Source: Falciphora oryzae
Taxonomy: Eukaryota > Ascomycota > Sordariomycetes > Magnaporthales > Magnaporthaceae
Assembly: GCA_000733355.1 (NCBI GenBank)
Contig: JNVV01000012.1
Coordinates: 270,557 to 334,556, forward strand
Direction: 5' to 3'
DNA length: 64,000 bases
Positions within the stretch are counted from its first letter, which is position 1, and each line of letters opens with the position of its first letter. Both the position numbers and the translations under genes were made by a program. Shown in pieces: positions 35,237 through 46,224 of the stretch. The notes under the pieces are model-generated. The model ran no database searches, was not told the origin of the DNA, and saw only the letters and a program-made list of their open reading frames with translations.

Positions 35237-36774
35237 ATGTCCGACGACGAGGCCGACCCCGAGCTCCTGGAGCTGCTGCGGCAGCACATCCAGGGCCGGC
35301 TCAACGTGAGCGACGAGCCCGAGACGGGCGTGCTCGAGGACGCCGAGTACGTCTACGACAACTCGATCGACGTCGCCCTGGACATGCGGGGCACCAAGAG
35401 CGCCGCCGAGGCCATCTACTCGGTCATGCAGCACCGGGGGTACTCGACCGCCACCTGGAGCGAGCACGAGCTGCACCCAAAGGACAGGGACGACGCCACC
35501 GTCGCCTTCATCTTCGCCATGGACCTGCTCAACTTCAGCTTCTGGTCCGAGCTGCCCGGCGGTGAGCGCTTCGCCGTCGAGTACCGTGGCAAGACGTGGA
35601 CCGGCTACTGGAGCCTCGTCGCGGCGCTACAAAGGGCGCTGGAAGAAGGTAAGTCAAGTTTGGTCATTATTTTTTCTTTCTGCCTATGTCGGTTTAGAGA
35701 GCCGATGTCCGGCGCCGAGAGACATGGATTCTGTTCCGTCCCTCACCGCCAATGCCATGGATATCGGGAGCGGTCGTATTGAACGTGACGATGAACAAAC
35801 CAAAAAGAGATTCCAATCACCAGCTCCGACTTTTGGCAGAGCGAGGACGAGTGCAACATGGAGTTGATGAAACACGTTTTCCGCTCCGCCACGGACGAGG
35901 AGATGCCCCTGCTAGAGGAGCGCCTCGCCTGCCTTCGCGAGGCCGGCCAGGTGCTCTACGAAGTATGTCTCAACTCCCTGTGCATGAAACATTATGAGAA
36001 AGAAGAAAAAAATGAAAAGAAAAGAAAGAAAAAGGGCGCCGGTGGGAAAATATGACGAGAGAGGCCCAATCCCCAGAATCATAAAAGACCGTAACACTTT
36101 GCTTACTCCACGGTTCCGTCGCATCCCTCTCCGACGACAGAAGTACTCGTGTAGCCCCGTAAACGTGATAGCCGCCGCCCAGAACTCGGCTGCGCGGCTG
36201 GTGAACATCCTTGCGCGCGACTTCCCCTGCCTCCGGGACGAGCACCGGTTCGAGGGCCGCAAGAAGCCCGTCCGGTTCCTGAAGCGCGCCCAGATCTTCG
36301 TCGCCGACGTCTGGGCATGCTTCCAGGGGGAGGGGCACGGCGCCTTCCGGGACGTCGACAAGCTCACCATGTTTGCCGACTACCGGATCCCTCAGATCCT
36401 CAGCACGATGGGCTGCATCGGCTTCAGCCCGCCCCTGGACAACGCCATCCGGGCCAAGAAGCTGCTGGATTCTGGGGGAACCTGGGAGCTGCAGCTGAGG
36501 GGTCAGTTTGTTTTATTCTTTCTCTCTTTTCCTCTCGGAATCACCAACCCCGGCGCAAATATTGAGTAATAGTGGAATACCGTGGACTAACTCCCCAACA
36601 GCATGCAGTATATGGTGCGTGGAACTCATCAGGAGGGAGATCAAGCGGAATCATCCAGACACCAAGATCAACGCCATCCTCATCGACTTCTTTCTGTATG
36701 ATCTGATGAAGGAAAAGGAGGCTGCAGGAACGGAGGTTATACCACACCATAGGACGAGAAGCATCTGGTATTGA
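35237..36774 (+). CDS. QNG1: Queuosine salvage protein (queuosine 5'-phosphate N-glycosylase, DUF2419)
   Basis: Four exons (35237-35648, 35808-35962, 36141-36501, 36602-36774; introns 159, 178 and 100 nt) give 366 aa. Family blocks are ATVAFIFAMDLLNFSFW, GYWSLVAALQRAL, PITSSDFW, RFLKRAQIFVADVW, KLTMFADYRIPQIL and INAILIDFFLYDL. The family releases queuine from queuosine nucleotides so that eukaryotes, which cannot make it, can reuse it for tRNA wobble modification. Acidic residues in the AMDLLNFSF and FADYRIPQ blocks form the known active-site region of the family. The family identification is firm; exon 2 start (after AAAAAG) is the least certain junction. Confidence 0.93.
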
Positions 36775-37056
36775 GAAGGCCTAGTGGCCATGACGGAGAG
36801 CTGGAAAGGCAGAATAAAGTTTGGGTTGGTTTTGCCATTTCGACAGCCCGACCCGGCCTAGAAAGATGAAGCAAAAAGAAAAGAGAGAGATGCAAGATGT
36901 ACAATACAAACGCCAGCGCCACCTAATACCGACCGACGCCATCATATCAGACAACTAAGCAAAAGCAAGAGAGGGTGGGCATGGGGCTCGTTGCTCCATG
37001 TCCCAAACACACAAGCGGGAGAGAGAGACCGTGACTCGGAAAGAAGGCAGAAGACT

Positions 37057-37746
37057 TCAAGCAAGATCAGGATCAGTCGCACTAGGGTTCATGATTTCAT
37101 CCATGTGAGCCCTCGAGGGGCCCCCCTTCTCCTCCTTCAACAGGACAGCGAGCACCTCGATAGGCGGCCTCAGCCCAAGCTTCTCGGCCCGGTTCCACCG
37201 CTTGATGCGCGAAACACCGATGCACGGCTGAACGAGGGACGGGTTAGTTTACTTGCTCGGCAAATCCTGTCCATGGAGACTCTGTGCCAGAAATAAGAAA
37301 CTCACCCCATATTGAGAGCTGACATCAAAGTACCGCAGCACCTTCTCGTTGACGTGCAGGTCCCCCTGGTGCACCCTGGGCGCCAGCCGCTGCGCCTCCA
37401 GCGACCTCCAGTACCGCCCGACCTGCGCGTCGCTGACCTGCTCGGCCTCGAGCTCTGATGCAGACTTGACGGGCGCCGGCGCCGGCGCTGTCGTGTACTG
37501 CTCCTCCTCCGCCTCCTCCTCCTCCTCCTCTTCAACATCATCCTTGACCGGAACGTCCACCACCTCGGGGACAGGGGCAGCAGGGGCCTTCTCCGGAGCC
37601 GGCACCTGCTTGGGTGCTGCCAGGTCCTTGCCGACGGCCCTGGCGGCGGACGGCTTGGTGACGCGGTGCGCGAAGCTCAGCTTGGACTGCCTGCCCGGGC
37701 CGGTCGCAGCGGCGTGGGCGCCAGTCGATTTGCGCGACGGGGGCAT
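37057..37746 (-). CDS. DNA polymerase delta subunit 4 (p12/Cdm1)
   Basis: Two exons (37746-37306, 37227-37057; 78-nt intron with GTGAGT, AACTAAC branch and CAG) give 203 aa. The N terminus has a PIP-like QSKLSF at about residue 21, followed by RVTKP, as in other p12 proteins. A long Ala/Pro/Glu-rich linker leads to the conserved C terminus: PRVHQGDLHVNEKVLRYFD, SSQYG, PCIGVSRIKRW, RAEKLGLRPPIEVLAVLLKEE. The small subunit stabilises the replicative polymerase and contacts PCNA. The ATG at 37746 is chosen because the frame before it has no family similarity. Confidence 0.9.
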
Positions 37747-38464
37747 CCTTTCAGGTTCGGAGATGCCGGCTTTGATGTGGGCGGTGTGTTGTGGGTAGGT
37801 TGTGGAGAGGGAGGGTTCCTGGTGATATACTGGCGGGATTATGGATTGCACAGATGCCCGAAATCTCGCCTTGGGTTTCGTCTCCTTCTCAATGTGTGGG
37901 CATGAATTGTTTAATTTGTTTTGTTGCCGTCGCTTGATGTTGTTGAAATGAAAGAGCACCGGACGATGGACAACGGGAGTGGAGTGAAACGACGTCCACC
38001 AAAACCGCTGGGAGCTGAAGGTGCAGTCCGCTTGGCTGGCGGGGCAACACCAAACTGACTCGAAAGCACGTGACTCTTCTGGGCTCATCCATTTTCGACA
38101 CAGCCAATGAGGTCTCGGCTAATTGTCAATATGACATTCCTTTCAGGGCCACTTATTCGGCTAGCATCAGGAAGTTTCCTTGAAGTAAAGTGCTGCGTTA
38201 AGACAGCATTCTGTTGATATTTTTGGATTGAGCGCATGGCCCCCGTCTGGGGTTTGGAGTAAAACTGGGACCTTCTTAGAGACGATGGAGAAAGCCCATA
38301 TTACAGAATAAATGGGCTCACAAGGCTTGCTGGAGGGGGAGATTCGTACGTGTCAATGCAGTTGCCCGAGGATATGGGTGAGGCGTTACAACCAACAGCC
38401 GTGGCCCACAGTCAGCTGCGCAAGGGTTCTAGCATGAGCAAACGACACACAACCAGCATGACCA
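37747..38464. other. Spacer between two same-strand genes
   Basis: Promoter and leader of the polymerase subunit gene, and the 3' end region of the gene to its right. No other gene recognised. Confidence 0.5.
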
Positions 38465-39769
38465 TCAACCCTGCTGCTGCCGCTCCGACTGCTCCTCCTC
38501 CTTCTCTTCCTCCTCCACCTTCGCCGCCCACCACGCCTCGAGCCCCGCAACATCACACCAAGGCAAGTGCCTCGGCGCCTCAAGCCACCACGGCCCACCG
38601 TCCCTCGGCTTATCACTAGCATACTTCTTCAAACTACCCCCATCAAACTGGTGATTCTTAACACCTAGCAGCAGCACCACAGCCCCCGGGACCGGCGCAA
38701 CAGGTTCGAACTGCTCCGGATCGAGAAACACCGTCAACGAGACCCGCTTGCTCGTGGACGGGTCCGCCAGGCGCGCGGTGCGCTGCATGTACGAGGGCGG
38801 CAGCAGCGACGGCTCCGGCCGCGACAGCTCCACCACCACGGCCAGCACGTTGACCATCCAGTTCTGCTTGAAGGGCAGCAGCGGGATCGCGCGCAGCGGC
38901 GTGAGCTTCAGCGGCCGCGACAGGTCGTGGCAGGCCCAGGCAGGTGGGGTCCCACTCCCGCTCCAGGGCGTGGCGGCGGTTTGTCGTCGTGTGGTCGCTC
39001 CCCCAGTCACCACCACCGCCCCCGACGGCGCTTTTTCGTAGACCTGGTTGCTGCTGCCGCTGCTGCTGCGAGCTTGCTGAAGTCCCTTGTCCGCCGGACG
39101 CACCACATCGCGAGATTGCGCCGCGGAGGGCTCTGACGGCGCGTCTCGCGTGCTCGCTGCGGATAAAAACCCGGCCACTGGAAATGGCTGCTTCTGCTTC
39201 CGTTTCCGACCGGCCACAGCGGGAGGCTTCCGAGGGACGACAGTGACGCGGCGCTTCGGAGCGACTTCCCCATCATCAGCCCCCGTAGCCTGCTCAGCTG
39301 GAGCAGGGGGCCTAGGCTTCGACAGCGGCGTGACAACCTCGACGACGAGGAAAACCGTAGGCCGCGTCTCCGACGACGGAGCCTCGGGCTGCACAACCCG
39401 CAGCCAAAAGTCGTCCAGTCGCACGAAGGAGCCTTCGTAGATCATGCCCCCGTGGACGAGCTCGTGCGCCGCCGGCCGGAGGAAGGCCTGCATGCACACG
39501 CCCCCGCCATCGGCGAGGAGGAGCCGGACGGCGCGGAGATGCCGGCCGCGCCGGCGCTGCCGTTTCCGGGTCGCGCGCTGCTGTTTGGCCGCGGCGGAGG
39601 TCCGATTGGGAGCGACGATGGGCTTGGTCACTGTGTCGACCTTCTCGACGAGGAAGACGGAGCCCGAGATGCAGTCTTCCGACTGCAGTAGCTCTGCGAT
39701 GAGCGGCTTCAGCTGCGGAAGCTCCTCCCCCCTTTTCAAGGTGCGCAGATTTGGGCGCCCCCGAGCCAT
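38465..39769 (-). CDS. Uncharacterised protein with OB-fold-like C-terminal domain
   Basis: A single-exon 434-aa frame from ATG at 39769. The N-terminal ~190 residues contain two strand-rich blocks (DCISGSVFLVEKVDTV; VFLVVEVVTPLS) joined by basic linkers (KQQRATRKRQRRRGRH; GRKRKQKQPF), and a second disordered part follows. The C-terminal ~150 residues read like a single-strand-binding OB fold: PLKLTPLRAIPLLPFKQNW, RTARLADPSTSKRVSLTVF, DPEQF, VVLLLGVKNHQFDGGSLKKY. The end is acidic (EEEEKEEEQSE). No assigned function. An OB-fold nucleic-acid-binding role is inferred from pattern only; telomere or replication functions are possible but unproven. An overlapping upstream ATG (39809) in another frame may reduce translation. 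Confidence 0.65.
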   Translation of the reverse strand: MARGRPNLRTLKRGEELPQLKPLIAELLQSEDCISGSVFLVEKVDTVTKPIVAPNRTSAAAKQQRATRKRQRRRGRHLRAVRLLLADGGGVCMQAFLRPAAHELVHGGMIYEGSFVRLDDFWLRVVQPEAPSSETRPTVFLVVEVVTPLSKPRPPAPAEQATGADDGEVAPKRRVTVVPRKPPAVAGRKRKQKQPFPVAGFLSAASTRDAPSEPSAAQSRDVVRPADKGLQQARSSSGSSNQVYEKAPSGAVVVTGGATTRRQTAATPWSGSGTPPAWACHDLSRPLKLTPLRAIPLLPFKQNWMVNVLAVVVELSRPEPSLLPPSYMQRTARLADPSTSKRVSLTVFLDPEQFEPVAPVPGAVVLLLGVKNHQFDGGSLKKYASDKPRDGGPWWLEAPRHLPWCDVAGLEAWWAAKVEEEEKEEEQSERQQQG

Positions 39770-39973
39770 TAAAGTAACTGCCCAGCTTAGCCTGGATTGA
39801 TTGTGACATGAAATTGCGTTAGAGACATGTCAATGAGATACGGGTTGCGTTGTCGGATCTCGAGATTTAGATCATTGCAAAGAGGTATGAACGTTCAATG
39901 TCGAGAGTCGTCGCGTTGTGGCGGAATCTGAGTTTGAGCGCGTCTGATGTCAATGAAGGCGAAAACCGCACCG

Positions 39974-39985
39974 AACCCTAACCCT
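39974..39985 (+). promoter_or_regulatory. Telobox-like AACCCTAACCCT
   Basis: Two telomere-type CCCTAA units about 205 bp upstream of the OB-fold-like gene. Such boxes bind Tbf1/Myb-type factors in fungal promoters. It could also be a chance or interstitial telomeric repeat. Confidence 0.35.
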
Positions 39986-40740
39986 GCAAACCGCGGTGCT
40001 GGGACGGATTTAGCTTCCATATCAAGAACAAAAGTTGCATAAAATCACATTTTCGGACTTTCCGATTGAAGATGGAGCTGGGGTCTCAATACGGACCTGT
40101 CACGCAGTGCAGCGTTGGCCACGACTGCGGGATCACATATTCCCCCTGCTGCATGCATCTACTCCCGGTCAGAAAAGACAGACATGTGAAGGGACACGTG
40201 GTGCGGTTGAGACAAATGGAATTCCACTACGGTATCAAAGCTAACACTCTACTATAGAGGGCCAAACAGGGGAAGCGGCTGGATCATTAGAAAGAACTGT
40301 CAAGGGGAAAAATACTGTGGAAAGCTTTTTCGGCCGGGGGTAATACGAGAAAGGAAGTCAGACGTAATAAAAGCCTTGTGTTGGTTGTCGAAAAAAGAGT
40401 CCAAGCCACAGCGCGGGAAGGGAGAAGGGAAGGGGAGTTCCCGCCGAACAACAAAAAAAAAGAAGCCGTCCAGTTCCTCAAAGGCCAAAGGGGGTATAGA
40501 CCTGCGCCGCCTTCATGCCCACATCACCAATGACCTGGGAACAAAACAGACCGCCTGGCTTGCCTGCCGCGGGTTCCTCCCTGGGAGCTTTTGCTGAGGT
40601 GTCCATGGGGTCAGGGTCGCGCGAGAGGCATGCCGGACTGCATGGTGACGGATGCCGCCGCCCAGGCGATCGGCCGTCAGGCACATGTATCAATGAATCC
40701 AAGCAGCGCCGGGATAGTCACCATATATGATTGGCGACAC
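39986..40740. other. Spacer
   Basis: Upstream part of the OB-fold-like gene promoter and 3' end of the septin gene. No gene recognised. Confidence 0.5.
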
Positions 40741-42039
40741 CTAGTAGCCGTTCATAGTCATCCTTTGCGAGCCGCGGCTCATCTCGCGGTCAGCGGCGGG
40801 CGAGATCGGCCTACTTCCATGGCCCTGCGCGCTGGGGTCCTTGAGAGCAAGCAGCTGCTTGGCGCGGAAGGTCTCGTAGTGGATCTGCGAGGTCGTCTCG
40901 ATGAGGTCCTGCAGATGCGTCCGCAGCAGGAAGTTACGCAGCTGCACAAACTCGCAGTGGTCCTCATCCTCGACGTTGATGACGCCCCACCTGTTCTGGC
41001 GCCCGCGGACCTGCTTGCCATTGACAATGATGGATTTCTCGGAACCGACAACGGCGAAGGGAACAGTAGTCTAGATTGGAAAGAATGTGCGTTAGCAACC
41101 CGCATTGCCTCGTAGGTTCGAGCGTTTTGTCCGCAGCCTGCGGACTGTGGCTGTCCGCGCAGCTCGGGGCAAGTGCTCACCTTTATCTGCTGGTTGACCG
41201 AACGCTCGTCCTCGTCGAGGTCGTCATTGTCATAGGGGTACATCTTCAAGTTGTGGAAGGCAAACTCCTCCTTGATGCGCTCCTTGAAGGCCATGCGCTC
41301 CTCGAGGGTCAGGGAGTCGGCCTTGGCAATGACGGGGACGACATTGACGACGTCGGACAGCTTCTTGAGAACCACAATATCAATGGGCTTCAGCGAATGG
41401 CCCGAGGGCTGGATGAAGAACAGGCAGCAGTGGATGCGGGTGTCCTGAATGTAGCGCTCACGCTGGGCGGTGAGCTCCTTGCGGAGGTACGCAGAATGCT
41501 GGTCCTTGATGTACTTGACGATAGGGTCCCAGCAGCGGTCGTTGTTGATCAGGTCGCCGTATCCGGGAGTGTCGACAATGTTAAGCCGCAGGCGGACACC
41601 GTTCTCCTCGATGATGTGCGACACGGGGTGAATCTCGGTCGTCGACCGAATCACCTCCTCCGGGTGGTGCCTGCCCTTGCTCTCGATCAGGTGCGAGGCG
41701 AAGATGGTGTTGATCAGGGTCGACTTTCCCAGACCGGTTTGGCCTGTAGAGCAGAGAGAAGCATCCAGCCGTCAGTAAATATGGTCATTGCCGGTCACGA
41801 GTACGCCTTTTTAAACTCCGTCGCGTGGCGCAAAACTCTCTTGGACGCGTGGACAGGCAGACTCTATTCGTCCGAATCACGCCAGATGCACGAGACGGGG
41901 CTGCCACGAGGAACTCACCGACGCAGATGATGTTGAACTGGAAGCCGCGCTTCAGCAGCTTGCGCTCGATCTGGGACGTGATGCTGTCGAAACCGACATG
42001 GCTTTGTGGGTAGATGGTGGCTGCGGGCATGGACGCCAT
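40741..42039 (-). CDS. CDC10: Septin, CDC10 class
   Basis: Three exons (42039-41919, 41743-41181, 41070-40741; introns 175 and 110 nt) give 337 aa. The N terminus VGFDSITSQIERKLLKRGFQ is typical of CDC10/AspD septins. The GTPase elements are GQTGLGKST (P-loop, split after the first Gly codon base by intron 1), DTPGYGD (G3) and AKAD (G4). The septin unique element follows (WGVINVEDEDHCEF, LRNFLLRTHLQDL). There is no long C-terminal coiled coil, as expected for this class. Septins assemble into hetero-oligomeric filaments and rings at septa, bud or hyphal tips and, in plant pathogens, infection structures. Gene and exon structure are clear. Confidence 0.95.
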
Positions 42040-42859
42040 GGTTGCTGGTGAAGATGGATGGGTGACTTTGGGCGTCGTCTCCTGCTGCCGCTGCTTCTTT
42101 CTGACCGAGGCGGCCGATTGTGTATTATAAAACCGCGAAGGCGGGAGTATGGGAGGAAGAGTTGGACCTGGACGCGACGTGCAACGAGAGGCGAAAGCAG
42201 CAAGAATGGGTATCTCTGAGAATTATGATGGCGAGCAGGATTGCAAGCCGTGGAAAGCGGCGGTGGGAATTGGGATGGGCTCCTGAGCAACCTTTGCTTT
42301 GCTTCCCGCCTCTCTCGTGCCAAACAATAATTTCCGTGCAAGGGGGAGAGAGCAAGGGTCGACCGGGTCCCACAGAAGGGGAAAGGGGTCGCCCGCGCCT
42401 GGTTGGCTGCTTGGTGCCCGTGCACGGGTCCTCCGCCTTGTTCCACAGCACTCCTGCATCTGCAGGGATTGGGCAAGTGCTGGCAGTGGGGCGACAGCTG
42501 CCACGGGAACCTCACCTTGTGATTGCCGGCTGCCAGCGAGCCAATGTGCGCCTGGCTGATCGGCAGATGCCGCACGCGCCAAATAATTTTTTGGTCGGAA
42601 GCTCAGCGATGCCGGCTCCGTGATAATCGGCGACGCCGCGGCACACAACAAACCTCACCCCGGAAGTACCCAATTGACGAATGCGAACACTCCAGACACG
42701 ATTTGTCGACCCAGAAGCTCTCTGCTCGACTCGAAAACTCAGCCTCCGCGGACCCTTCCGCCGGGCTAAGTCAGCTCTGCTCCTTCCAGCGCGAGGCTGA
42801 CAATTGCCCGCGACACTACCTACAGCACGATAGCCATTGGCGCACACCATTGGCATCTC
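42040..42859. promoter_or_regulatory. Divergent promoter region (septin / MRPL32)
   Basis: 820 bp between two starts. Only shadow frames; no strong box recognised. Confidence 0.45.
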
Positions 42860-43349
42860 ATGGCCGCAACCATGGCGTCCCAGCAGCTCAGGCTATCGTA
42901 CGGGTCACTGTTCCCCAGGCTGTCGCTCTTCTCCTCGCCTGCCCGCTCGTCGAGGTTACAGCTCCGCCAAATATCCCTGCCGCTCCTCCCGTCACTCAGA
43001 GTCGCCATCCCAGCCATAAGTCTAGGGCTGCCGTCAGTGCCTGAGTTGCTAGGGGAAATATGGGAGGGGATTCTGAAGGCGGTGCCAAAAAAGAAGGTGT
43101 CACACATGAAGAAACGCCACCGACAGATGGCAGGCAAGGCACTAAAGGACGTCACAGCGCTCTGCAAGTGCCCAGCATGTGGGAACCTGAAGAGGATGCA
43201 CTACCTGTGCCCACACTGCCTGAAGAGTAGGGCCGTCCCATATATATCATCGTTTCCCAACCCTGACGTCCGGTCTACTGACAGCCACTCCTGTAGAGGT
43301 CCAGAAGGCGCTGAAGGATAAGCATGCGGAAGACGGCGAGCTCAGCTAG
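42860..43349 (+). CDS. MRPL32: Mitochondrial large-subunit ribosomal protein bL32m
   Basis: Two exons (42860-43226, 43297-43349; 70-nt intron, CTACTGAC branch, TGTAG acceptor) give 139 aa. An Arg/Ser-rich presequence of about 70 residues is followed by the L32 core KAVPKKKVSHMKKRHRQM and the zinc ribbon CKCPACG...HYLCPHC. bL32m is made as a precursor, matured in mitochondria by the m-AAA protease and built into the large subunit. The donor GTAGGG is weak but the phase and the short C-terminal exon agree. A second in-frame Met lies five codons downstream. Confidence 0.93.
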
Positions 43350-44582
43350 ATGGCCGGCTAGCTTTGGTTGTGTCGTTTTCAAGGTCATAGATACCTACCT
43401 ATCCGAGAGCCATACGGCCGTCTTGGACACAAAACCGACATAGTCCCAGGTCATGGTTGTATGATAATGTGTTCCAAAAAGGTCCGTCTCTATAAGCAGA
43501 GGGAAAGACAATGAATCATCCGGAACAATACACACACATCGGGGGCCTGCTTAGCAATACCCCAGTCGACATTGAGGATGCCCCTTTGTGGCCAGAACTG
43601 GAGAAACCGACGGTGGTGAGGCGACGCGGCGAAACGGGGCACCAAGTGTTGATAGACCCGTGACTATGACATGGAGCCTGGCGGTCATATCTAGAGAGGC
43701 TAGTGCACTGAATATTCCTTGGAGGCCCGCTCCTTGATCATCAGTCAACAAGGGAGAACTTGCGGCGAAAAAGAATAGTCTTCAACCGGCCGACACCGAC
43801 ATAACGACAGTATAAAATGTCCTCTCGTGGCTTGAACCAGCACATACGACCATACCCACTGGAATATACCCTAGTCAAACCAGTGAGGGCCTTTTTGACT
43901 AGAACAATGGCCGCCCGCCATTGGCGCCCCACCCTCTCTGCCCCTCTCCATGCTCCACACCTTGTAGATGCAGCACCTCCCTCCGATTTCTGAACGTTTC
44001 TCCCTGAGAACGGAATTCTGTCGTCAGGCACATCTCCTGGCCGTACGCCAGTCCGCTGCCACCAACGGACCGCCGCCACCACCTTGATGCCCACCCCCCT
44101 GCCCGCCGCCGCCATGGAGAGGACGGTCACAAAAGCCTGCGGCCCGCCTCGTCGAGGGGGGGCCGGCCGCATTTCCCTGCGCTCCTACCGACACCACAAG
44201 ACGAACGGCCATTCCCCCGCGCTCCCGAGGTCCTTTTGCGTATACGTCGTTGGTTGCGGTTGACCAGCGGCAAGGGGAAGACGTGATGGCGTCTTTACCA
44301 GCGGGTACTTCTGTCAGGACCACGAGACCGGTTCAGGCCTATCGGGCTTGCCGAGCACGAGAAGAAGACAGGCGCCGAGATGCTTTCGCAAACCTTGCCA
44401 AATTCGCCGGGAAGCCATTGTGCGATGCACGCGACTGCAGTGAAAGCTTCCGCCGTGCACAAGAGGCAGTGATGAAATCATGGAAGATGTACGTCCCAAA
44501 TACACTCTCCTCCCTTTTTGTTTTTGCCACATTATTGATATCTTAATCCCTAGGTTTTTTGAAGGCGTTATCACCTGGGGCC
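43350..44582. other. Spacer
   Basis: No supported gene. An 86-codon ATG frame at 44286-44546, with a donor-like GTACGT at 44489, could be a small gene's first exon, but it does not join in frame to the coding sequence that follows. Confidence 0.4.
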
Positions 44583-45305
44583 ATGTTGCTCATTTTCTTC
44601 GTAGCCGGAATCGTTACTTTCGTCATCTCCCGTTGCCTACCAACCAAACGGGGGCCTCTCCCGGACGAGCCGCAGGCCGCCGTCCCTTGCGACGGCATAA
44701 AGCTAAGGCACCCTGCCGTCCAGTACTTTGCAGATATCCTCGCTCGGCACCCCGAATCGCTCCCGGATCCGGTTCGAAACGTCATTTGCGAGGTCGACCA
44801 GATGCTGATAGCGTGCTGCGCCACGCATCGCGGGGGGCACCCGATTGACATCTCCGCCATTGTTGCCGCAGCAGGCGACGGCGAGGACTGGGGCGAGCTA
44901 CTCAACCACCCGATCGGGCGTCTGCCGGGGCTGCAGGCCATGGTGATGCGCGTCCTCGCCCGCTGGATGAACCCCAACGGCAACCCGGACCAGACTCTGC
45001 TCCCGCCAGGCCTCCTCCGCCTCTACCAGACCATCATCTCCAAGCTCGGAGGGAAGCCGGGCCTCCAGGCAGCCCGGAACGCCTGGCTCAACGTCACCCT
45101 GAACATGATGTGCGAGGCTACGTCGGAGTTTGGCCTAGGGTACCCTTACGGATATGCCTTTGCCGAAGATGACCCTAGGCTTCTCAACGTGCTCAAGCTC
45201 GAGGAGCTGCTCGCTGAGCTACTCGAGCCCTTCGGTTATACCGCGGAAGAGATTGCGCAGTTCCCCGAGGAGGAGAGGGGGTCGTTCGAGGGCATACGCT
45301 CCTAG
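44583..45305 (+). CDS. Membrane-anchored orphan protein, frame interrupted by TAG
   Basis: A 240-aa frame from ATG at 44583 (GCCATGT context). It starts with one membrane span, LLIFFVAGIVTFVIS, followed by a mostly helical region with paired Leu/Ala heptads (for example LKLEELLAELLEPFGY). No family recognised. It ends at TAG (45303), but the same frame stays open, with similar composition and Trp/Gly-rich sequence, for 104 more codons. The gene is thus either a recent nonsense allele, an assembly error, or a read-through gene. No acceptable intron removes the stop: the only GT-AG pair spanning it is 36 nt. Confidence 0.5.
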   Translation: MLLIFFVAGIVTFVISRCLPTKRGPLPDEPQAAVPCDGIKLRHPAVQYFADILARHPESLPDPVRNVICEVDQMLIACCATHRGGHPIDISAIVAAAGDGEDWGELLNHPIGRLPGLQAMVMRVLARWMNPNGNPDQTLLPPGLLRLYQTIISKLGGKPGLQAARNAWLNVTLNMMCEATSEFGLGYPYGYAFAEDDPRLLNVLKLEELLAELLEPFGYTAEEIAQFPEEERGSFEGIRS

Positions 45306-45620
45306 CAAGGCCGCAGGCTCCTCCGCAACACCACCAGGGACGCCGCGAGGTACCGCGTCGCCACCGCACCGGGCGCGGACGAGACCGGCGGCGGCGGCGC
45401 GCCGGGCGTGGAATGGCGTGAGACCCTGTGGCCCAGGTTCTCGCTTCACAGCTTGTCGGGTTGGTACTACGCCAGCTGGCATGCCGATGTCACCGGGGTC
45501 AGGGACCCGCTGTTGCCGTGGGAAGACGAGTCGGAGGATGAGGGCCCTACTGCTGAAGATGCCCTAGGTTCGGCAGGCAGTTGGCGAGAAGGCGTGGCCA
45601 CCCTACGCCTTCGCCTATGA
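45306..45620 (+). other. In-frame coding-like extension after the TAG
   Basis: 104 codons, then TAA-less end at TGA 45618. It contains VEWRETLWPRFSLHSLSGWYY and an acidic DESEDEGPTAED stretch. Continuity of frame and G/C-rich third positions suggest it was or is coding with the upstream part. Confidence 0.4.
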
Positions 45621-46224
45621 GGCATCAGCTGCTTTGCGATGCGAGCAGCAAATGTCCAAAGGGATCGGCCGCGACGAAGCAACCTCGAAGAAGTTGTCCG
45701 AGGACCAGTACAAAATCAGGGCTGCCTTGCTGATTTGGCACCTGCACCGGCCCTCCGCTCCTCCGGGCCGCAATGGATAGATTTCCCTGATTTCGTTTCA
45801 CGTTCTCTCTCTGGTTCTCTCTCTGGTTCTCTGGCAGCCCCTTTGGCAGCCCCTTTGCAACAGTTTACTTTCTTTCTGGCAATGTCTTGGCAGTATCTTT
45901 GACAGTCTTGTTGGCAGCTCCTTTTACGCAGAATATCATACTGTCATAGCTGCCAAACGCAAACCGCCGTGTAGCTCAAGGAGCTCATCAATTATAGCAT
46001 CTGGTTTCCGCACGCTCTCTCAAATGCCCGTCTCCTCCTCCCTTTGGCGTCGTGATGCAACAGTGGGAGGGAGCCCTTGAACACCAGGACCAGGGACTTG
46101 CTCTCCTAGGGTGGGCGAAAACGGAGGGAAAGGAGAACCAGGGATACACGTAGATGCAGAGAGAGGTCGACAGCATATGCTATTGTTCGATGCATGTGAT
46201 TCTAGTACATTGTGCCTATCAGCC
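45621..46224. other. Spacer at the left edge of the biosynthetic cluster
   Basis: No gene recognised. Includes a short tandem array and the 3' UTR of the alpha-oxoamine synthase gene. Confidence 0.5.
45802..45858 (+). repeat. 12-bp-period tandem repeats
   Basis: GTTCTCTCTCTG at 45802 and 45814, then a related unit, changing into two GCAGCCCCTTTG units at about 45834 and 45846 with the same 12-bp period. Confidence 0.75.

Noticed and set aside
44286..44546. First exon of the membrane-anchored orphan
   Set aside because: The donor at 44489 and available acceptors do not join in the right frame with the sequence that follows.
45281..45316. An intron removing the TAG of the orphan gene
   Set aside because: The only GT-AG pair spanning the stop is 36 nt, shorter than any other intron in the window, and has no branch site.
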